From the NCBI GenBank assembly GCA_038373865.1, contig JAXGGA010000025.1:248001-312000 (forward strand): a stretch of DNA of 64,000 nt, in the 5' to 3' direction. The translations under genes were made by a program, and so were the position numbers. Below are positions 1 through 13,386 of the stretch, one piece after another (the first letter of the stretch is position 1; each line of letters starts with the position of its first letter). Below the pieces are notes generated by a model. That model did not search any database. It was given only the letters and a program-made list of their open reading frames with translations, and was not told the DNA's origin. Origin of the DNA: Uloborus plumipes (taxonomy: Eukaryota > Arthropoda > Arachnida > Araneae > Uloboridae).

Positions 1-428
1 TCATAGTACCAATAATCATAATGACTAATAGAAAACAGTAACAAATAACTGGACATTAATTCAAACATTTCTTTGCATACCTCAACCTATGAAAAACTCC
101 TTTCCGTGCACTGTGAAGATGATTCATGAAGGGCTATTTAACCCGGCGGGGCGTTTAAGCCCGAATTACTCTAGTGTAAATGAAATGTATTCGACTGTAT
201 CAAATATTTTTATTTTGAAGAAATGTAAGTAAGGCAGCAACCCCTGTGTGCGATGAGGATATCTCAAGGACAGGCAGACTTTGACACCCTGTAAAACTAT
301 GATGTAATGTCTGGTCAGTGTGAACAGCAAACTCGGATAGCTTAGTGATCCAAATGAAGCCGCTTAGAGAGCTTTTTCACTTGACACGATAACGATGAAA
401 ATCGGTCGGTAATACTACAACGATAAAG
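1..428. other. No recognisable feature
   Basis: AT-rich unique-looking sequence. I see no coding signal, RNA gene or clear repeat here. Confidence 0.4.
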
Positions 429-748
429 GCTATTCACATAGTGACCTTAACCAATTTAACAAAGTGGTTTTTCGGACGGAGGTGAAAATTTTCGAGCATT
501 CGCAGTAGCTCCGGCCGAAATTCATGTGAAGGTATTCACCCACAAGGTATAAATAGCGCGCAGCTTTCGAGAGCCAATGAAGTCGCTGCCAAAAAATTGG
601 ACGGCATTCGGAGCTGATGACATCAAGCATTCTGGAACGGTGATGGAAACGATGATTCGGCGTGCTGTCATGGCAACGGATTCCGAAAACCAGTTTCGCA
701 GCAAAAAATTCAGTTTGGACGGCCCGATCGGTCTAAATGTGAATAGCG
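429..748. mobile_element. Small inverted-repeat element (MITE-like)
   Basis: The left end reads GGCTATTCACATAGTGACC and the complement of the right end reads CGCTATTCACATTTAGACC, an imperfect terminal inverted repeat (TIR) about 320 bp apart. The interior is GC-richer than the flanks and the open frames in it look accidental. I could not define a TSD, so superfamily is unassigned. Confidence 0.45.
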
Positions 749-1002
749 CATAAGTGTGGTATCGTGTCGCCTATTGAACTGTTTTTTCATACTACCGCTA
801 TCGTTTCTCTGAACCGGTCATTTTCCACCACTTTATTTTGAGACAGCAGTGTGCTAGCACCTATATCATTATGTCTCCTCAATTTAACAGGCTACGACTG
901 TTCTATTTACTTTACTTCCACAGAAAAGAAAAAAAATTAAGACACAATATTGTGAGTGCATGATATTTAAAACTTTATTGTATTCACAACTTTATTTATT
1001 AC

Positions 1003-2392
1003 TAGCGGTACCCGCACGGCTTTGCCCGTGGTATAAAATAAAAGTTCATTTGGAAGAAAAATTGATATAGCAGAAAAAAAACACTCTATTTTAGTTATAA
1101 TTCAACTGTAATTCCTTCAAAGTATGATGTAAAAATCTGGAACTCCACACTACTTTCTTTTACATGTAAATTTCTTAGTAGATGCCTTATGTGTTAAAAT
1201 AGTGCTTGGAGTAAGCACGATAACAATTCAAACATTTACATCCCTAGTTTGCCGCAAAACAATGCAAAAAAAAAAAATGTTTTACAATGATTAATCTCCT
1301 AAATGTCGCCGATTTTAACATCATTCAGTGGATTTTTCACAAAATATCGCCAATAGCGCCAAATGAACCCCCCAAAAAAATCACCAAATTTTTCTCCAAC
1401 TTGGCGTCAAACACAGCGACCAAAAGCTTGGCGACATATCGCCAAATGGTCGTGCCAATTCATATCACTTTTGTCTGCATTGAAATTAACACTGATTTAC
1501 CCCATAAACGGGGTGAAACACCGACTTGGGGACATTCGAATGCAACCCCAAGGGAAGGTGTACAAAAATAAGCTAAAAGAGAAAATAAGAACAATTTTGT
1601 TGCTCTTAGAAACCAACAGAAATCGTACCAAAGTTTAAAAGCAGAAGAAAGTTTTCTTTCCCAACTTCAAAAACAAAATAATACATTTTCCAAAATGACA
1701 CACTATAAAGAACGTTGCAATATTGCAATTTATACGATATTTTTATAATTTACAGAGTTTCAATCCCTTAAAAACTGAGAAAAAAACAGACGATTATTTT
1801 CCAACAGTTAAAAAACTCATTTTAATAAGGCTAGGAGTTTGGATTGCTACAAAAACAAATACATATTAAAAATTATTAAGGGAAAAAGAAGGAAACAAAA
1901 AAAGGTATTAAAACGTAGCCATGGTAGCAACATGAAAAGTTCATTTCCGGTTGTGATAAAATAATTCATTTTATCTTTATTTTTAAATTTTATTTTCGAA
2001 CTTAACCATTCGTTTGGCTTGCCTTGCTCTAGGTAAGCCTTGAATTTCCGGGATTCTAAAAACAATTATTACAGCTCTTCTAATGCTCGTAGAAACTTTT
2101 AATTAATATCATTTTTAGCAGAAATTTTTAAGCTTTCAAATGACACAAGATTTGAAAATGTGTATGAAATATTTCTTTGAATTTGTATGAAAAATGAGCT
2201 AAGAATTAGATTCGAAAAAGAACGAAACAGAATTTTCGAAAAATCGATTCGAGACGCACACACCCATGCTACGAACTAATTTTGTGCCAAATTTTAAGAA
2301 AATTGATCGAACGGTTTTGACGCTACGCGGGTACTAACTCAGACAGAAGGAAAGAAAGACAGACCCACCTTCAGTTTTATTATTAGTAGAGA
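1003..2392 (+). repeat. Old interspersed repeat of the arthropod 'ACTAG...' type
   Basis: It opens with ACTAGCGGTACCCGCACGG followed by a CGGCTTTGCCCG-like phrase. It closes with a CAGACAGAAGG/GACAGACCCACC stretch and ATTATTAGTAGAGAT. From memory these are the beginning and end of a widespread class of arthropod dispersed repeats whose tails read as short CAGACAGA runs before a TAGA-type end. No coding capacity remains. The middle (1378-1490) shares a diverged sequence with 4335-4455, around TTTTGTCTGCATTGAAA versus CTTCTGTCTACATTGACA, so a second repeat is nested or fused there. Confidence 0.4.
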
Positions 2393-3800
2393 TAGAGAAA
2401 AATAAAGCGCAAACTATCAGAATAAAAAATCTGGGTTTTATTGTTGCAATAAAGATCGTATGAGCAACAATAATGAAATAAAATAGTAAATAAAAAATAT
2501 TTCATCGCTACATTTTTTATTTACCGTTTAGAAAAATTAGTTTACATTTTCTTAATATAGGGACCTCACATTTGAATACCATTGCTATATGTTGCTCCTT
2601 TGAAGAAAATAAACGCATTAATGAATATCGTCCAGATTTAAAATGCAGGGCGGCTGCTGTCTGACAATAATAGTCTGACAAACGATATCGTTCGATCGGA
2701 GACGGACACAATCGTCCTTGAATCGGGAGGTGGAAAAGCGAGTAGCATTATATTAATGCATTTTGCATGTGCCAATATTGGATAACGACAATCGTTGAAT
2801 TACTTTTATAGTTAGAAAAGTATTTCAACTGAATTCTGCTCCAATGTATGCGTTCCTTTTTCATTGAACATCCCAAAAAGAAGTAAACATTGCCAAGGGC
2901 ATAGTTCAACTATTTAGCGCCACACTTCATAAAATATATAGCTTTCATTAAATCATATTTTTCCTATTATTAGCATATAGAAATATGTGATTATCCAGCC
3001 AAAGATTTTATTCATTTTTCTTTTTTCTTTTTTTTTTTTACTTTTTTGCATTAATTGAAAAGAACCTACATTTTGAGACAATTCTCACTCAAGTTTTAGT
3101 TATTATCTTTCAAATAACTTTGCTTTAAAAAAATGCATTGTAACACTTTTCAAAAAGCGAAACTGTGGAACAGATGTGTTCTCTCTAGTAGGAAGTTAAA
3201 TTTCTGTAATGAAAGTAATCTAATCGAAAAGCTTCTTAAATACATCTAAAGAAATTTCTTCGGAAAGCATGACGTTCTCAAATCGTCTTATGTGTTTTTG
3301 TTTTTACTTTGCAATGATAGCGAAAACTTTAATCGGATTTCAAAACAAATCTGCTTTGATCTTTAAATTTAGACAAACTCTAAAGCTAAGATATATCCGC
3401 CTAATTAGGAGACGAAAAATGTTTTCTTCTGTGTAGTAATGCCAATTATTTTTGTTACAAGAACTAGGAACTTAAGTTGGGCAAAAGAAGCAGTGACGTG
3501 GAAAATAAAAATTCAGCTGAGTAACTTTGTTTTTTGCACTTGCACTCCGTTAATATATATCACGTACTTTTGTAATAGCTAGAAGGACTTTTATTTATTG
3601 CAGACTGAAAAATTGGCATTTAACTGGCAATAGGTATTTTGCAGAAATTTGATTTTTCTCGGCTTTAAAAAGTTTTCCCCTCCTATTACAGTTTACTCTG
3701 CTTTTCATGCAGCTAAGCTACGGAAAAAAGCTTGTTCTCTAAATTACCAATGGTCAAATGATTTTGTTCTATTTTTTTATTTGTGTCGATTTTTATATTT
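2393..3800. other. No recognisable feature
   Basis: AT-rich sequence with homopolymer runs (for example T-rich at 3018-3045). I see no gene or defined repeat boundary. Confidence 0.4.
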
Positions 3801-3802
3801 TT

Positions 3803-4290
3803 AGTAGTTGGGGAAACGGTATAGTTATTGGCCACCTTACAGTTATTGGCCATTTCAACTTTAAAGCTAAAAAAAAACTAGCAACCCTTTGGTTAAAAGC
3901 TAGGGGGGGGGGATATGTCAAGGCAGCATGCTCAATAAGTGCTACAAACATTTCAATGAATTTGCTCCAGGGGATTTAGTCTTTCTGTGATTTGTGATTT
4001 CCTGACTCGGGGAAAAAACAGGCCATTTTCTTATGAAAATGTTAAGACTGTAGGTTTTTTTTTAATATGATATTTTGAAAAGAATGCACCATGGTACAAT
4101 CGCTTAAAACCTATTAAATATGCAGATGGGGTACCTAACACGGGTTTTTGAGGTGCAATGTAATAATATCTTCGTAAAACCTAAAAACTTTAGTTTGGCC
4201 AACAACTGTCACAATAATTTTGAGAAATTACAGTAATTAGCCACTTCTAATTTTTACGTTAATTCTACCCGAATCTTGCTAAATGTAGCC
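3803..4290. mobile_element. Partial TA-type element with repeated TTATTGGCCA phrase
   Basis: Starting near TAGTTGGGGAAACGG, the phrase AGTTATTGGCCA occurs twice within 35 bases (3823-3854). Degenerate copies follow at 4196 (GGCCAACAACTG, inverted), 4232 (CAGTAATTAGCCAC) and 4284. The layout resembles the complete elements at 11.7, 21.5, 41.6 and 55.0 kb, but no matching right end was found. A G run lies at 3903-3911. Confidence 0.35.
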
Positions 4291-4299
4291 AATATTGAT

Positions 4300-7200
4300 A
4301 AACTGACACTGAATGCGGCATTTCCTTTTTTGTCACACAATTTGCTGCTATATCGCTAATTTGGCGGAAGAAAATCTGGCAACCAAAGGCATTGTGATAT
4401 ATCACTAATTGGTCTCCAATTTATGACATTACTTCTGTCTACATTGACAAGGAAGTGGAAACCTTGTCAAAGTAGACAGAAGAAAACCCCATGGGGGGGA
4501 GGGGGCATTTTGTCGGAATGGGTTTAGGAAAAAACTAAACGCAGGAAAAAATGAAAATTAGTTTTTTTCAAAAATTCATGAAAAGTGCAAAAATCACTCG
4601 ATTTCCGAAAGTTTTTTTTGTTCCCCGTATCATGATAGAAACTAAGTTTTCTATACTTAAGTGCAAAAAATATTTCTGTAACTCGATTATTTCGGGATCT
4701 GTGGGACAAAAAATACTAAAATTTACTAAAAATCACGTAAAATATTTAATAGCTTTGTTCTAATTAACTTCGGGCTCTAAGCTGCATAATGTTGGCAAAA
4801 ATTACTCTTGCATACTAAATTTCATATTTCTAGAGAATGTCATTTATGGGCTTTCAAAACGAAAATTTATTTACCGAAATCTTAATACTTCATATTGTAC
4901 CTCTGAATAGAGGATAAAAAGTTGAATTAGAGTATGCTTAAATCTTTATTTTAAAAATAATAGACATGGTGCTCCGCCTACAGAAATATTTAATATTTGT
5001 AACGACTCGGTATCTGTTAAATACTATTCAAAATTTGGTGGATTGCCTTATACATTTTGAACTTGTCGAGTAGACCGAATGTATACCAAATACTCGGCAC
5101 AACGTAAGATACTAATGGTGACTAGAAAAAAACTTTTGCCAATAGTTTTATCTGTCTCATAATAAACATTCATACAAATTTCACATATGTTCTTCAATTA
5201 CCTTTAAATAAATGTAAGACTCTGCAGAACTAAACAAACACTAAACTTTAAGTAGATGTAAAGCATTTTAGAAATTTGAGATAATTACACTATGATAGTT
5301 TAATTTCCCAGAACTGCTTGTTCGCATGAAAGGGAGCGGATTTAAAAGGGAGAAGTTAATTAAGGATTTAATGAAGAATCTTGTCGTCCAAAGTTTATTA
5401 TAGTCCCTGCCATGGTTGTTAATCTTGGTCGGTTTTATTCATAACTCGAATGTTCATTAACATTTAAGTTTACGTAACACAAACGAAGTCTTGTTTTACT
5501 CGCCGGAAAACACTAAAGACGATGTTGTTTAGTGTGTAATTAGTTATAAATTATTCTTGATCTAGCTGAAATAAAATAAGAAAGACAGGGTATTCGCATT
5601 TACAAGCCATGTCGTTGTAATTCATGGATTCCTGAGTTGAATCATTTGTCATTTTGTAAATAGATCACTTGATAAAAGAATTTCTTCAAAGTTGTTGAAC
5701 TATGTATTTGAAAATATTGTGATATATTTAATCGTAATCTGTTTTTGGTTGTGTTTCCTGTTGTGGCATCACTAACGCAAATTCAGTTTAGATGTGCTCC
5801 GACTAATAAACGTTGTTCAAGTTACATGTGTCTATGAGTGTTCTTAGAAATGCTATTCAACCAGAATATTCTGACATGCAGTTTTTTTATATTTCATATC
5901 ACATAGCTAAGAAGTTATTTTAAATATATTACTCTCTCTCTCTTTGAAAGAAAAGGTGTTTATTAAACAGAATCATGACAATGCACTTTATTGATATTCA
6001 TACAAATTTGATGAATCCGACAGTTATTTCATCCGGGACTTTTTGCGCAAATCATTTGGTTGAATTCCATCGCAACTGTTACATAGTTATTACAGTTTTC
6101 GAAAGATAGTGAACATTAATTTTGTATGGTAGTAGTAAAAACTATTTCTCGTGTATAGCTTATGGTTATAGATAAGGAAATCCCCCCCCCCTTTTTTACG
6201 GTATAGGCGATTTTTTTTTTTTGCTCGTGATATAAAGTTTTTGAATAAAAATTACTCACTCAAATTATGAGACTTTTCTATATACGTATGTGCTTATTAA
6301 AGCACGCTAAAAGTATTGCATTCTAAGCTTTAAAATTTATTTTTAAGGAAGTTTAGGCTTATATTTCTGAAAGCTTCAAACTTACATATAAAAAAGACCT
6401 AGCAGTATTAAAGTTAACAAAAACGTCTGCTCCTTTATCCTCGAAGTTTCTTTTCATCTTAAGAAATAAAACAAATTCCACCATGGACGTGTCTATTCTT
6501 CGGAGCCTGCAAAGAATCACACACATTCCAAAGTGGTACTCTCCCCACCCTCTTGCATTTCATCAGAAATTTTATCTTGCATTTTCTTTTCTCCAACGGG
6601 TTAGCTTTTGGCCTGTAAAAGCGAAACCCAAGACATCAAAAGAGGGGACAATATCCACCCTTCTCTTTGCTTGATATTTTCTTTCACGGAGCATTGGATA
6701 TCTATATACTAGTGTTCTTTGTGCTCCTAATAAAAAAATATATAGTTGGCTCAAAGTATACGAGTTCGAATATTTATTATTCAATTTTCTTCTTTTTTCA
6801 CAACGAATTTCCCCGATTTTTCTTCTTTTTGTGCAGTTTGGGGTTTTTATAGCTATGTTTGTTTGGAAAATCCAGAAATAATTTGTGGTTGGTGCTATTT
6901 TAAAAGTAATACTATATCTGAAGAAGCCATGGGTATACACACAGAAAAAATAATAATAATTTTAAATGTAAGTTGCAATTAGTAAATCAGCGGGGTTTTT
7001 TAAATTGATCTGTTACTAAATGATTCATAAATTTCTATTGAGCATTACTCCTAGAAATACAGACGCTATCACTTAATGTGATTCTATCGGAACTTTGATG
7101 ACCATTCACACAATAATGATGAAAAGAACACAATCAGGGTTCAAAACTTCAATTATTTAATTTATAAGATACGTGTGTTTCATTGAAACTGCTCATTTTA

Positions 7201-8252
7201 ACCTTGAAACTAGTGCATGCAATTAATTTGCAAATTTGCTTCATTACAGTCTTTGAATTGTTAATGTCTGTACTTTGTATGATACCTCCTGCACCTTACC
7301 GGTTGTACGTTATTATACAGAAGGAGCTTCAGAGGTAAATTTTAATCTCTCATCATAATAGGTCATAAACTGAACTACAGTCAACAAAAACGACTGATGA
7401 AATTTGAGATTTGTCTAAAGCATCCTTAATAGACTGGCTTAGTAATGCCACTAATTGGTTAGTGGATCCAAAGTTTCTGAAGCCCTGCTTAGTCTTTGAA
7501 GAAAAACAAACTGACTTTTGTAATTTCAAGTAGAAGGAATGATTTTGCTAATATTTATTTGTAAAGTCTAAACTAACTTCCAATAGACGTGTCAACATTT
7601 TCTGGTTGGAAGAAATAATAGCTCATTGATCAGTTTTATCCAAAAAAATTTTAAGGAATATTTGTATAAAAAATATTGGTGCTTAAAGCTAATGTTAAGA
7701 AAACAAATATTATTTCTGAAGTGCTTAACAATGAAGTGTAACGCCAACGAGAGTATGTAAAAGTCAAAATCGATTCCAATAGCTAATGCAAGTTGTTTAG
7801 TACAATAATTAAAACTGCAAATCTATTCGAAATTTTCTTTATCCGTTTGCGTAGCGTATTAACCTAGAAAATGTTCTGTGATTTAATTAAAGAAAAAATT
7901 ATAAATTATTGCATTTTGCATCGAACAATATTTTAAAGAACTATGTTAAAATTTCTTTGCGGAATGCTTTAATCTTTTCTAACATTTCGAGAAGTTTAAA
8001 TTTAATTTTATATGATGCTAGGGAATGTTTTAATAGGAATATGCTTTGAGTATTTAAAAAAGTAGATTCCTTAGTTTAAAATGCAAACAGGGATCTTATA
8101 CTTTTCTACCTTGTGTTACCAAACTGTCCATAATGTAAGAAACGATTTGAAGAGCGAAAACGAAAATAATTATTGCTTAACACCAATGTACTGATACATA
8201 TTATTTAAAAATGTAGTTGTTTAATATCTTTTATATAAAACTAGCGCTTTTT
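4300..8252. other. About 4 kb without supported genes
   Basis: AT-rich sequence with poly-C/poly-T (6182-6220) and CT runs (5933-5943). Frames of up to 122 codons overlap on opposite strands near 6483-6982; their translations show no motif I recognise and they lie in AT-rich low-complexity sequence, so I do not call them. Confidence 0.4.
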
Positions 8253-8652
8253 CACTATAAAAAATAGACGTTGTTTTTACAGTAATAAACTGTAAAATTG
8301 TTAATTTTTCAATAATAAACTGTAAAATTGCTAATTTTACAGTATTGAACAGTAGAATTGCTAGTTTACAGCAATAAACTGTAAAATTGCTAGTTTCACA
8401 GCTTATTACAATGCACTTTACAGTTTTAAGCTGGAACCTCTGCTGCCAGTATTATACTATTGTTTTTACAGTTAATACAACTAATTTTATAGTAAAAATG
8501 CTAATTTTTAAGTAAGAAACCAAAATTGCTAGTTTTTCAGTTATAAACTGTAAAACAGCTGGTTTTGCAGTTTTTTCTGTGCTTTTACAGTTCTAAACTG
8601 GAACCTCTGCTGCCAGTACTATACTGTAAAAACAACAGCTTTTTTTACAGTG
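8253..8652. mobile_element. 'ACTGTAAAA' MITE, dimeric copy
   Basis: The ends are CACTATAAAAAATAG and the complementary TTTTTTTACAGTG, followed by TA at 8653. Between them the motif ACTGTAAAATTGCTA/TTTTACAGTAATAA recurs many times as a roughly 30-bp minisatellite. The marker CTGCTGCCAGTATTATACT appears internally near 8440 and again near 8610. This copy therefore looks like two units joined head to tail. Confidence 0.75.
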
Positions 8653-9348
8653 TATAAAAGTAGAATTATCCGTGTTTTAATCAAGTTAGAGCAAGTAGCA
8701 GAACAAACAGAAAGTAGTTACGGTTCAGACAAGTTTTCTTACTGTAAGGAGAAAAAACATTGCATTTCGCAAACTAATAAATCAATGAACTGGAACAGGG
8801 AGAAAAAGAAATAAGTAACTAATTCAAACTACTTAAGATGAAACGAGTTTATCTCAGTTTCTATCTTCTGATCCAGAGTTTGTGTGATTTGTTCTCTTAT
8901 CTGGAAAATCATCTTTTTTCCCAATTACTACGGAAATCATTCATTCAGTTTTCAAAAATCATCGAACATAGTTTGACGTAATGTTGCAATTCGAGCTGCA
9001 ATAAATACCGCAGCTTCGGCTGGTGCATATGTTGAAGTTTATCCATTGAATACATAATAAATGTATGCACTATTATATATAAGCTTCATATGTTTTAATA
9101 TTTTTCTTTTGGTGTTACACAACATTTTTTTCCTAGTCTTGTTTTTAAATTAACTTAACGAAAAAAAGTATTTATTTTTGTTTTGCACTGGTAGTACCAA
9201 AAAAGATACTTCTAATTGCTTTTTTACAGTGTAATAAGTAATTTGAAGCATTATTTGGAGTATGAAAAGCGTGTTCTACAGTTAAGTTGATGTTTATAAT
9301 AAAACTAACTGAAAAAAACAAAGATTAAATCACAAAATACTTTAACTA

Positions 9349-9572
9349 CACTGCGAAAAATAAACTGTTGTTTTTTAAGTATAATACTGGCGACCGAGGT
9401 TCCAGTTTAAGCTGTAAAATGCACTGTAATGAACTATAAATTCTCTAATTTTACAGTAATTAACTGTAAAATTGTTAATTTTTACAGTTTATTGCTGTGC
9501 ATTTTACAGTTTTAAACTGGAACCTTTGCTGCCGGTATTATACTGTAAAAACAACAGTTTACTTTTTGCAGT
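9349..9572. mobile_element. 'ACTGTAAAA' MITE, single copy
   Basis: TA precedes CACTGCGAAAAATAAACTG and the right end is CAGTTTACTTTTTGCAGT. The internal markers TACTGGCGACCGAGGTTCC and GGAACCTTTGCTGCCGG are inverted copies of each other. It is the same family as 8253, 25306, 33591 and 39189. Confidence 0.8.
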
Positions 9573-11176
9573 ATAAAAATTAGTTGCTAGTTACATTGTA
9601 TCTCAATATTGAAATAGATATCTGAATGCTCTTAATTTAAAAAATCTGAAGTTAATTTGAATTTGTTAGAGTCATGTGCATGCATTCATCCGCATTTACC
9701 ATTCAGTATTTATATTTTAAATCAAATATTTAATGCCTTTAACTTTGGAACTGTTTATTTCACAAAGAATAAAATTCAAGATTTTTCAGCTTTTTCTTTT
9801 GAATAACAAATGAAAGCGAAACTTAATATCTTGCATCAAAAGAAGATGAACAAAAAAAGAGCACTCTACTCGTGTTTTGCTTGAAAAAATAAATAAATAA
9901 AAGTCCAACGTCAATTTCTTTTTCCCTAATTCTCAGGATGTTTTATAATCCTGGACTACTTATAATAATCTTGATCAATATCTACAAACAAGGTTTTTCT
10001 TTTTTTTTTTTTTTTGTTTTTGAACATACCAATCAATTTAGCAAAAACTGAAATTTCGTACCTATAACTCTATAAAATAAAATATGACTGTAAAAATATC
10101 CTAACTTGGTTGGTGTAACAAATTGATTTTTTTTTTGGTTGGTGTCAACACTAGAAATGTTTAAAAAAAGCCACATCTTACTAGTTTCGTTTTAAATCAA
10201 CTAAAGTTGTTCATATAATTATTAACTAAATGTAATTTAATGCAACTTATTTATATTTCATAAGAACTTGCAGTTGAATATAATATACTGTTAATTATTG
10301 AACAGTTTCAGGTTCCAAGGTTTCACTACACACAATCATTTTAATTAAATATAATTTTCTTTTATGTTTCATTGTATTTTATTATTGTATATAACTTAAA
10401 GGACACTATCTTACGTGATTTTAATTGCAAAATTACAATTTACGGCCTAAATTATTATAGACCGAAAGGGCCAAATCACACTTCATGCATCGGAGAGGCC
10501 TAAACTTCGGTGAAAAGGCTTAAGCTTCGCCTTGGCCGTAACTTCGGCCCATCCCAAATATTAAATAATTGACTATTAAATTTATTCGTTTATTGTTTCA
10601 TTACCTATTCATTTGAATTAGGAATAGGTTATGATTCAATGCACTATTCATTCGTTCATTTATTCTTTTATTAATTCAAGCATTTAATCAAAATTATTTT
10701 TAATGAACACATGGAAGATGTTTTTCTTTTGAAAGACATTTTACTTTTCCCTTTTTCCCATAAAGAAGTGAGCATTTTCCATTTTTCAAAGGTAGACATT
10801 TACTGATAAAACAATGTTTCAATGAAAGTTTTATCATAATATACATTGCTCTTTCTTTATGTACTTTAAATTTCAAAAAATATTTTCAATTTGTTCAGTT
10901 GGAAGTGGATGAATTATCTCGACTACTTCACTTTTCTTCACATTCCTGTATAGATGCAGGGTCACAATAACTCATTCGTCTTCGATTCGTTAAATATCAA
11001 AAGTAATGCTTGTACAGCGATGCGGAATACATATGAAGATAAACACGAACTCGTCAAAATATGGAATTGTGTTTGCTAGATAATTATATTAGTGTAGCAT
11101 TTTTTTAAATGGCAATAAAACAAGAATTTTTTTTTACTGTGTTATAATATGCGTAATGTTAATCTCTTCTTTGGAG
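9573..11176. other. No recognisable gene
   Basis: AT-rich sequence with long T runs near 9998-10015 and 10130. A patch rich in the word CTTCGG/CGGCC at 10440-10555 has some internal symmetry but no clear identity. Confidence 0.4.
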
Positions 11177-11261
11177 ATTTGCGAGTACATTAATGACCCC
11201 GCTACCGAAAGTGATGCGGCAATGAGGATCATTACCAAGACGACGCTACAAAATACGTGCG
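11177..11261 (+). CDS. Candidate internal exon, VHS-domain-like (partial gene)
   Basis: An 85-base stretch sits between a pyrimidine-rich acceptor (TCTCTTCTTTGGAG, ending 11176) and a consensus donor GTGAGT at 11262. In the frame starting at the first exon base there is no stop, and it reads ICEYINDPATES followed by DAAMRIITKTTL. The pattern 'IC..IN' followed by 'DA...I.K' resembles helix 2-3 of VHS domains of the TOM1/Hrs/STAM type, which act in endosomal sorting. The stretch is GC- and CpG-richer than its flanks, as expected of conserved coding sequence. Length alone cannot exclude chance, and no neighbouring exon was recognised in this window. The VHS assignment is inference; the exon call is moderate to low. 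Confidence 0.35.
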
Positions 11262-11692
11262 GTGAGTTACTCTCTACGTACTGGTCATATACGCTCAAAC
11301 ACAATTGTGTGAATGAATAAATGAATATAGTATGGATGTTTTGGTGCCGAAGATCCGTTCCGGTGCAACTTTTCTGAGAAAAGCCTTTCTGAAAAATAAA
11401 GTACTTTAATTTAACTTTGTATTGATTTTCATTTCAAAACTAAGTATTATTACTATTTTCACTTTTTACATATCACTCGTTCAACAGTTATTTTAATATT
11501 TTCTTCAAACAATTTAAGTATAAATTCCTTTCCTGAACATAACAGAACCACTTTTACATCATCATTGGCTTTTATGTTCTAAAATGAAACCCTTTTTTCC
11601 ATTTATATTTCACAACGTGTGAAATTCTTCGATTAAATGCCTTAAGTTAAAGAACGACGATGTTAAGCTTATACATATAACCATTTTACGTA

Positions 11693-13386
11693 GGGTGAGT
11701 TCTGGTAAGTGCGTACCCTTTTTTTCAAAGTTCATGTTCTCAAGGATGCTGCTCTGTTGAAAAATCTTGTACACTCATGATTTTTTTTAAATTTTCTTTC
11801 CAGATCCTTTACTAAGATTTTCAAGCATATAATATGTCAAATAAACCATAAGCATAGGTTTTGTGATCTAGTTTATGACACCTATTCTAAGGTACGCACT
11901 TTCCCTACCTAGCGGGGTAAGTGCGTCCACCTTAAATTGTATGAATATGAGCAGGAAAAAACTTCTGGCACATATTAAATATGTTAGGTAATTGCATTGG
12001 GATAATTCCTAATACTAGATATCAGCACTTGCTTGCATGGATGAAACGCAATCAGTGATATCCCATGTGTCTTACGAACAACTGTGATTTGAAGATTGAG
12101 AGAGCTGTATGTGTGATTCTTCCTCTGTCCTTTTAATAAGACCAAGTGAGCAAATGTAAGTTGTTTTTATTTATTAATAATCACTTAGAGTCTACATAGT
12201 TTATTTTGGTTTAATACATTAATCAGTCTGTGTTTAAGCCAGGGTTCGCACTTACCCCTTCTTAAATTAAAGATGAGACGTGTGTGTCCAATAGCGTTGT
12301 TGTAACAGCGTACCCCTGTGATTTTCTTTAATTATATTTGTATGGTAGATCGTTAGGTGACCTGAGTGAACAATTCGTTTTTTTTTTTTTTTTTTTTTGA
12401 ATAAATACGATTTTAAAATACTTTTTATTAGAATCAGCAGCAGTAAGAAAAAACACTTAATAAAGAGCAAAAAAAAATAAAAAATAAAAGAATTGATCAT
12501 AATGATACTTGTACTTTTTTTTTCTTGTACATTTAAATAGTTTTTCAATGAAATAGTTTCTTAAATATAATTTATTTATTACTCCACCTTCGTTTTTTGA
12601 ATCAGTTGGTTCCTTATTTAGTGTTTCACTTAATTTCATTGCTTCATTTGTCAATCTGGCTTAAATTAAATATAGCTTATGATCTCTATTTTCAACGAAA
12701 AATTTAACTGATATCTAAAAGCCAATATATTTCAGAGGTAATGAATAAAATTGAAATCTTATGCCGCATTCAATGTAAATATAAATACTTGATGGAAATG
12801 ACGTCGGATTTATAATCGGCTTATAAAAGAGTTATAAGCAAAATTAAAGGTGAATTACGAGAGTCGGATTTTTCACGTAATGCCTCACTCATCTTGCCTC
12901 ATCATAATGGTACGCACTTGCTCCGCATAATAGTACGCATATGCCTCATGATAGTGGTACGCACTTGCCCCATCAATAATGGTACGCACTCACCCCCACC
13001 TTACTTTAAGAAAGGGAAAGTGCGTACCGTCATATAAACAAATTTTAGTTAGAGTATTTGATCAAAATACCCCATATTTGTTATTAGTAGCTATTACTCA
13101 AAAGAAACAACTGGCATTTCTTGACTTCAATTGCTTGGTATGACTAAAAGAGAAACTGAAACAAAACCTTCTCAATCTTTATTACTTTAGAGTTTTTTTT
13201 AAGACATTTAAGTTGTCTCTGATTGTGTTTCATCTATTGAATCCAGGTCTGAATTCTACCTATTGAAATTATCATTAGACAGTTATCTAACATAGTAGAT
13301 GTGTTGTAGAAGCCATTTCAGGACAGTGCTCATATAATTCCCAGTGGACGCACTTACCCCGTGGACGCACTTACCAGAACTCACCC
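11693..13386. mobile_element. 1.7-kb TA-flanked DNA element with repeated GGTAAGTGCGTACC phrase
   Basis: TA flanks both ends (11691-11692 and 13387-13388). The left end GGGTGAGTTCTGGTAAGTGC is matched inversely by the right end, which closes CTTACCAGAACTCACCC. Versions of GGTAAGTGCGTACC occur in both orientations at about 11703, 11891, 11914, 12243, 12909, 12930, 12955, 12979, 13018, 13345 and 13360. No transposase remains: frames at 12267-12654 run through poly-T and A/T-rich sequence. TA duplication fits Tc1/mariner/pogo. The repeated phrases could be transposase-binding sites (inference). Confidence 0.8.

Noticed and set aside
6572..6940. 122-codon minus-strand frame
   Set aside because: It overlaps plus-strand frames in AT-rich sequence and shows no domain; length alone is weak evidence here.
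8253..8652. CRISPR-like spaced repeats
   Set aside because: The repeats are a diverged minisatellite inside a transposon in eukaryotic DNA. Spacers are not unique and repeats are not exact.
10440..10555. Symmetric CGGCC/CTTCGG-rich patch
   Set aside because: I could not define arms, a duplication or a family; probably compositional.
12267..12654. Overlapping minus-strand open frames within the 11.7-kb element
   Set aside because: They run through poly-A/T sequence and give K/F/L-rich translations with no motif. They are accidental frames.
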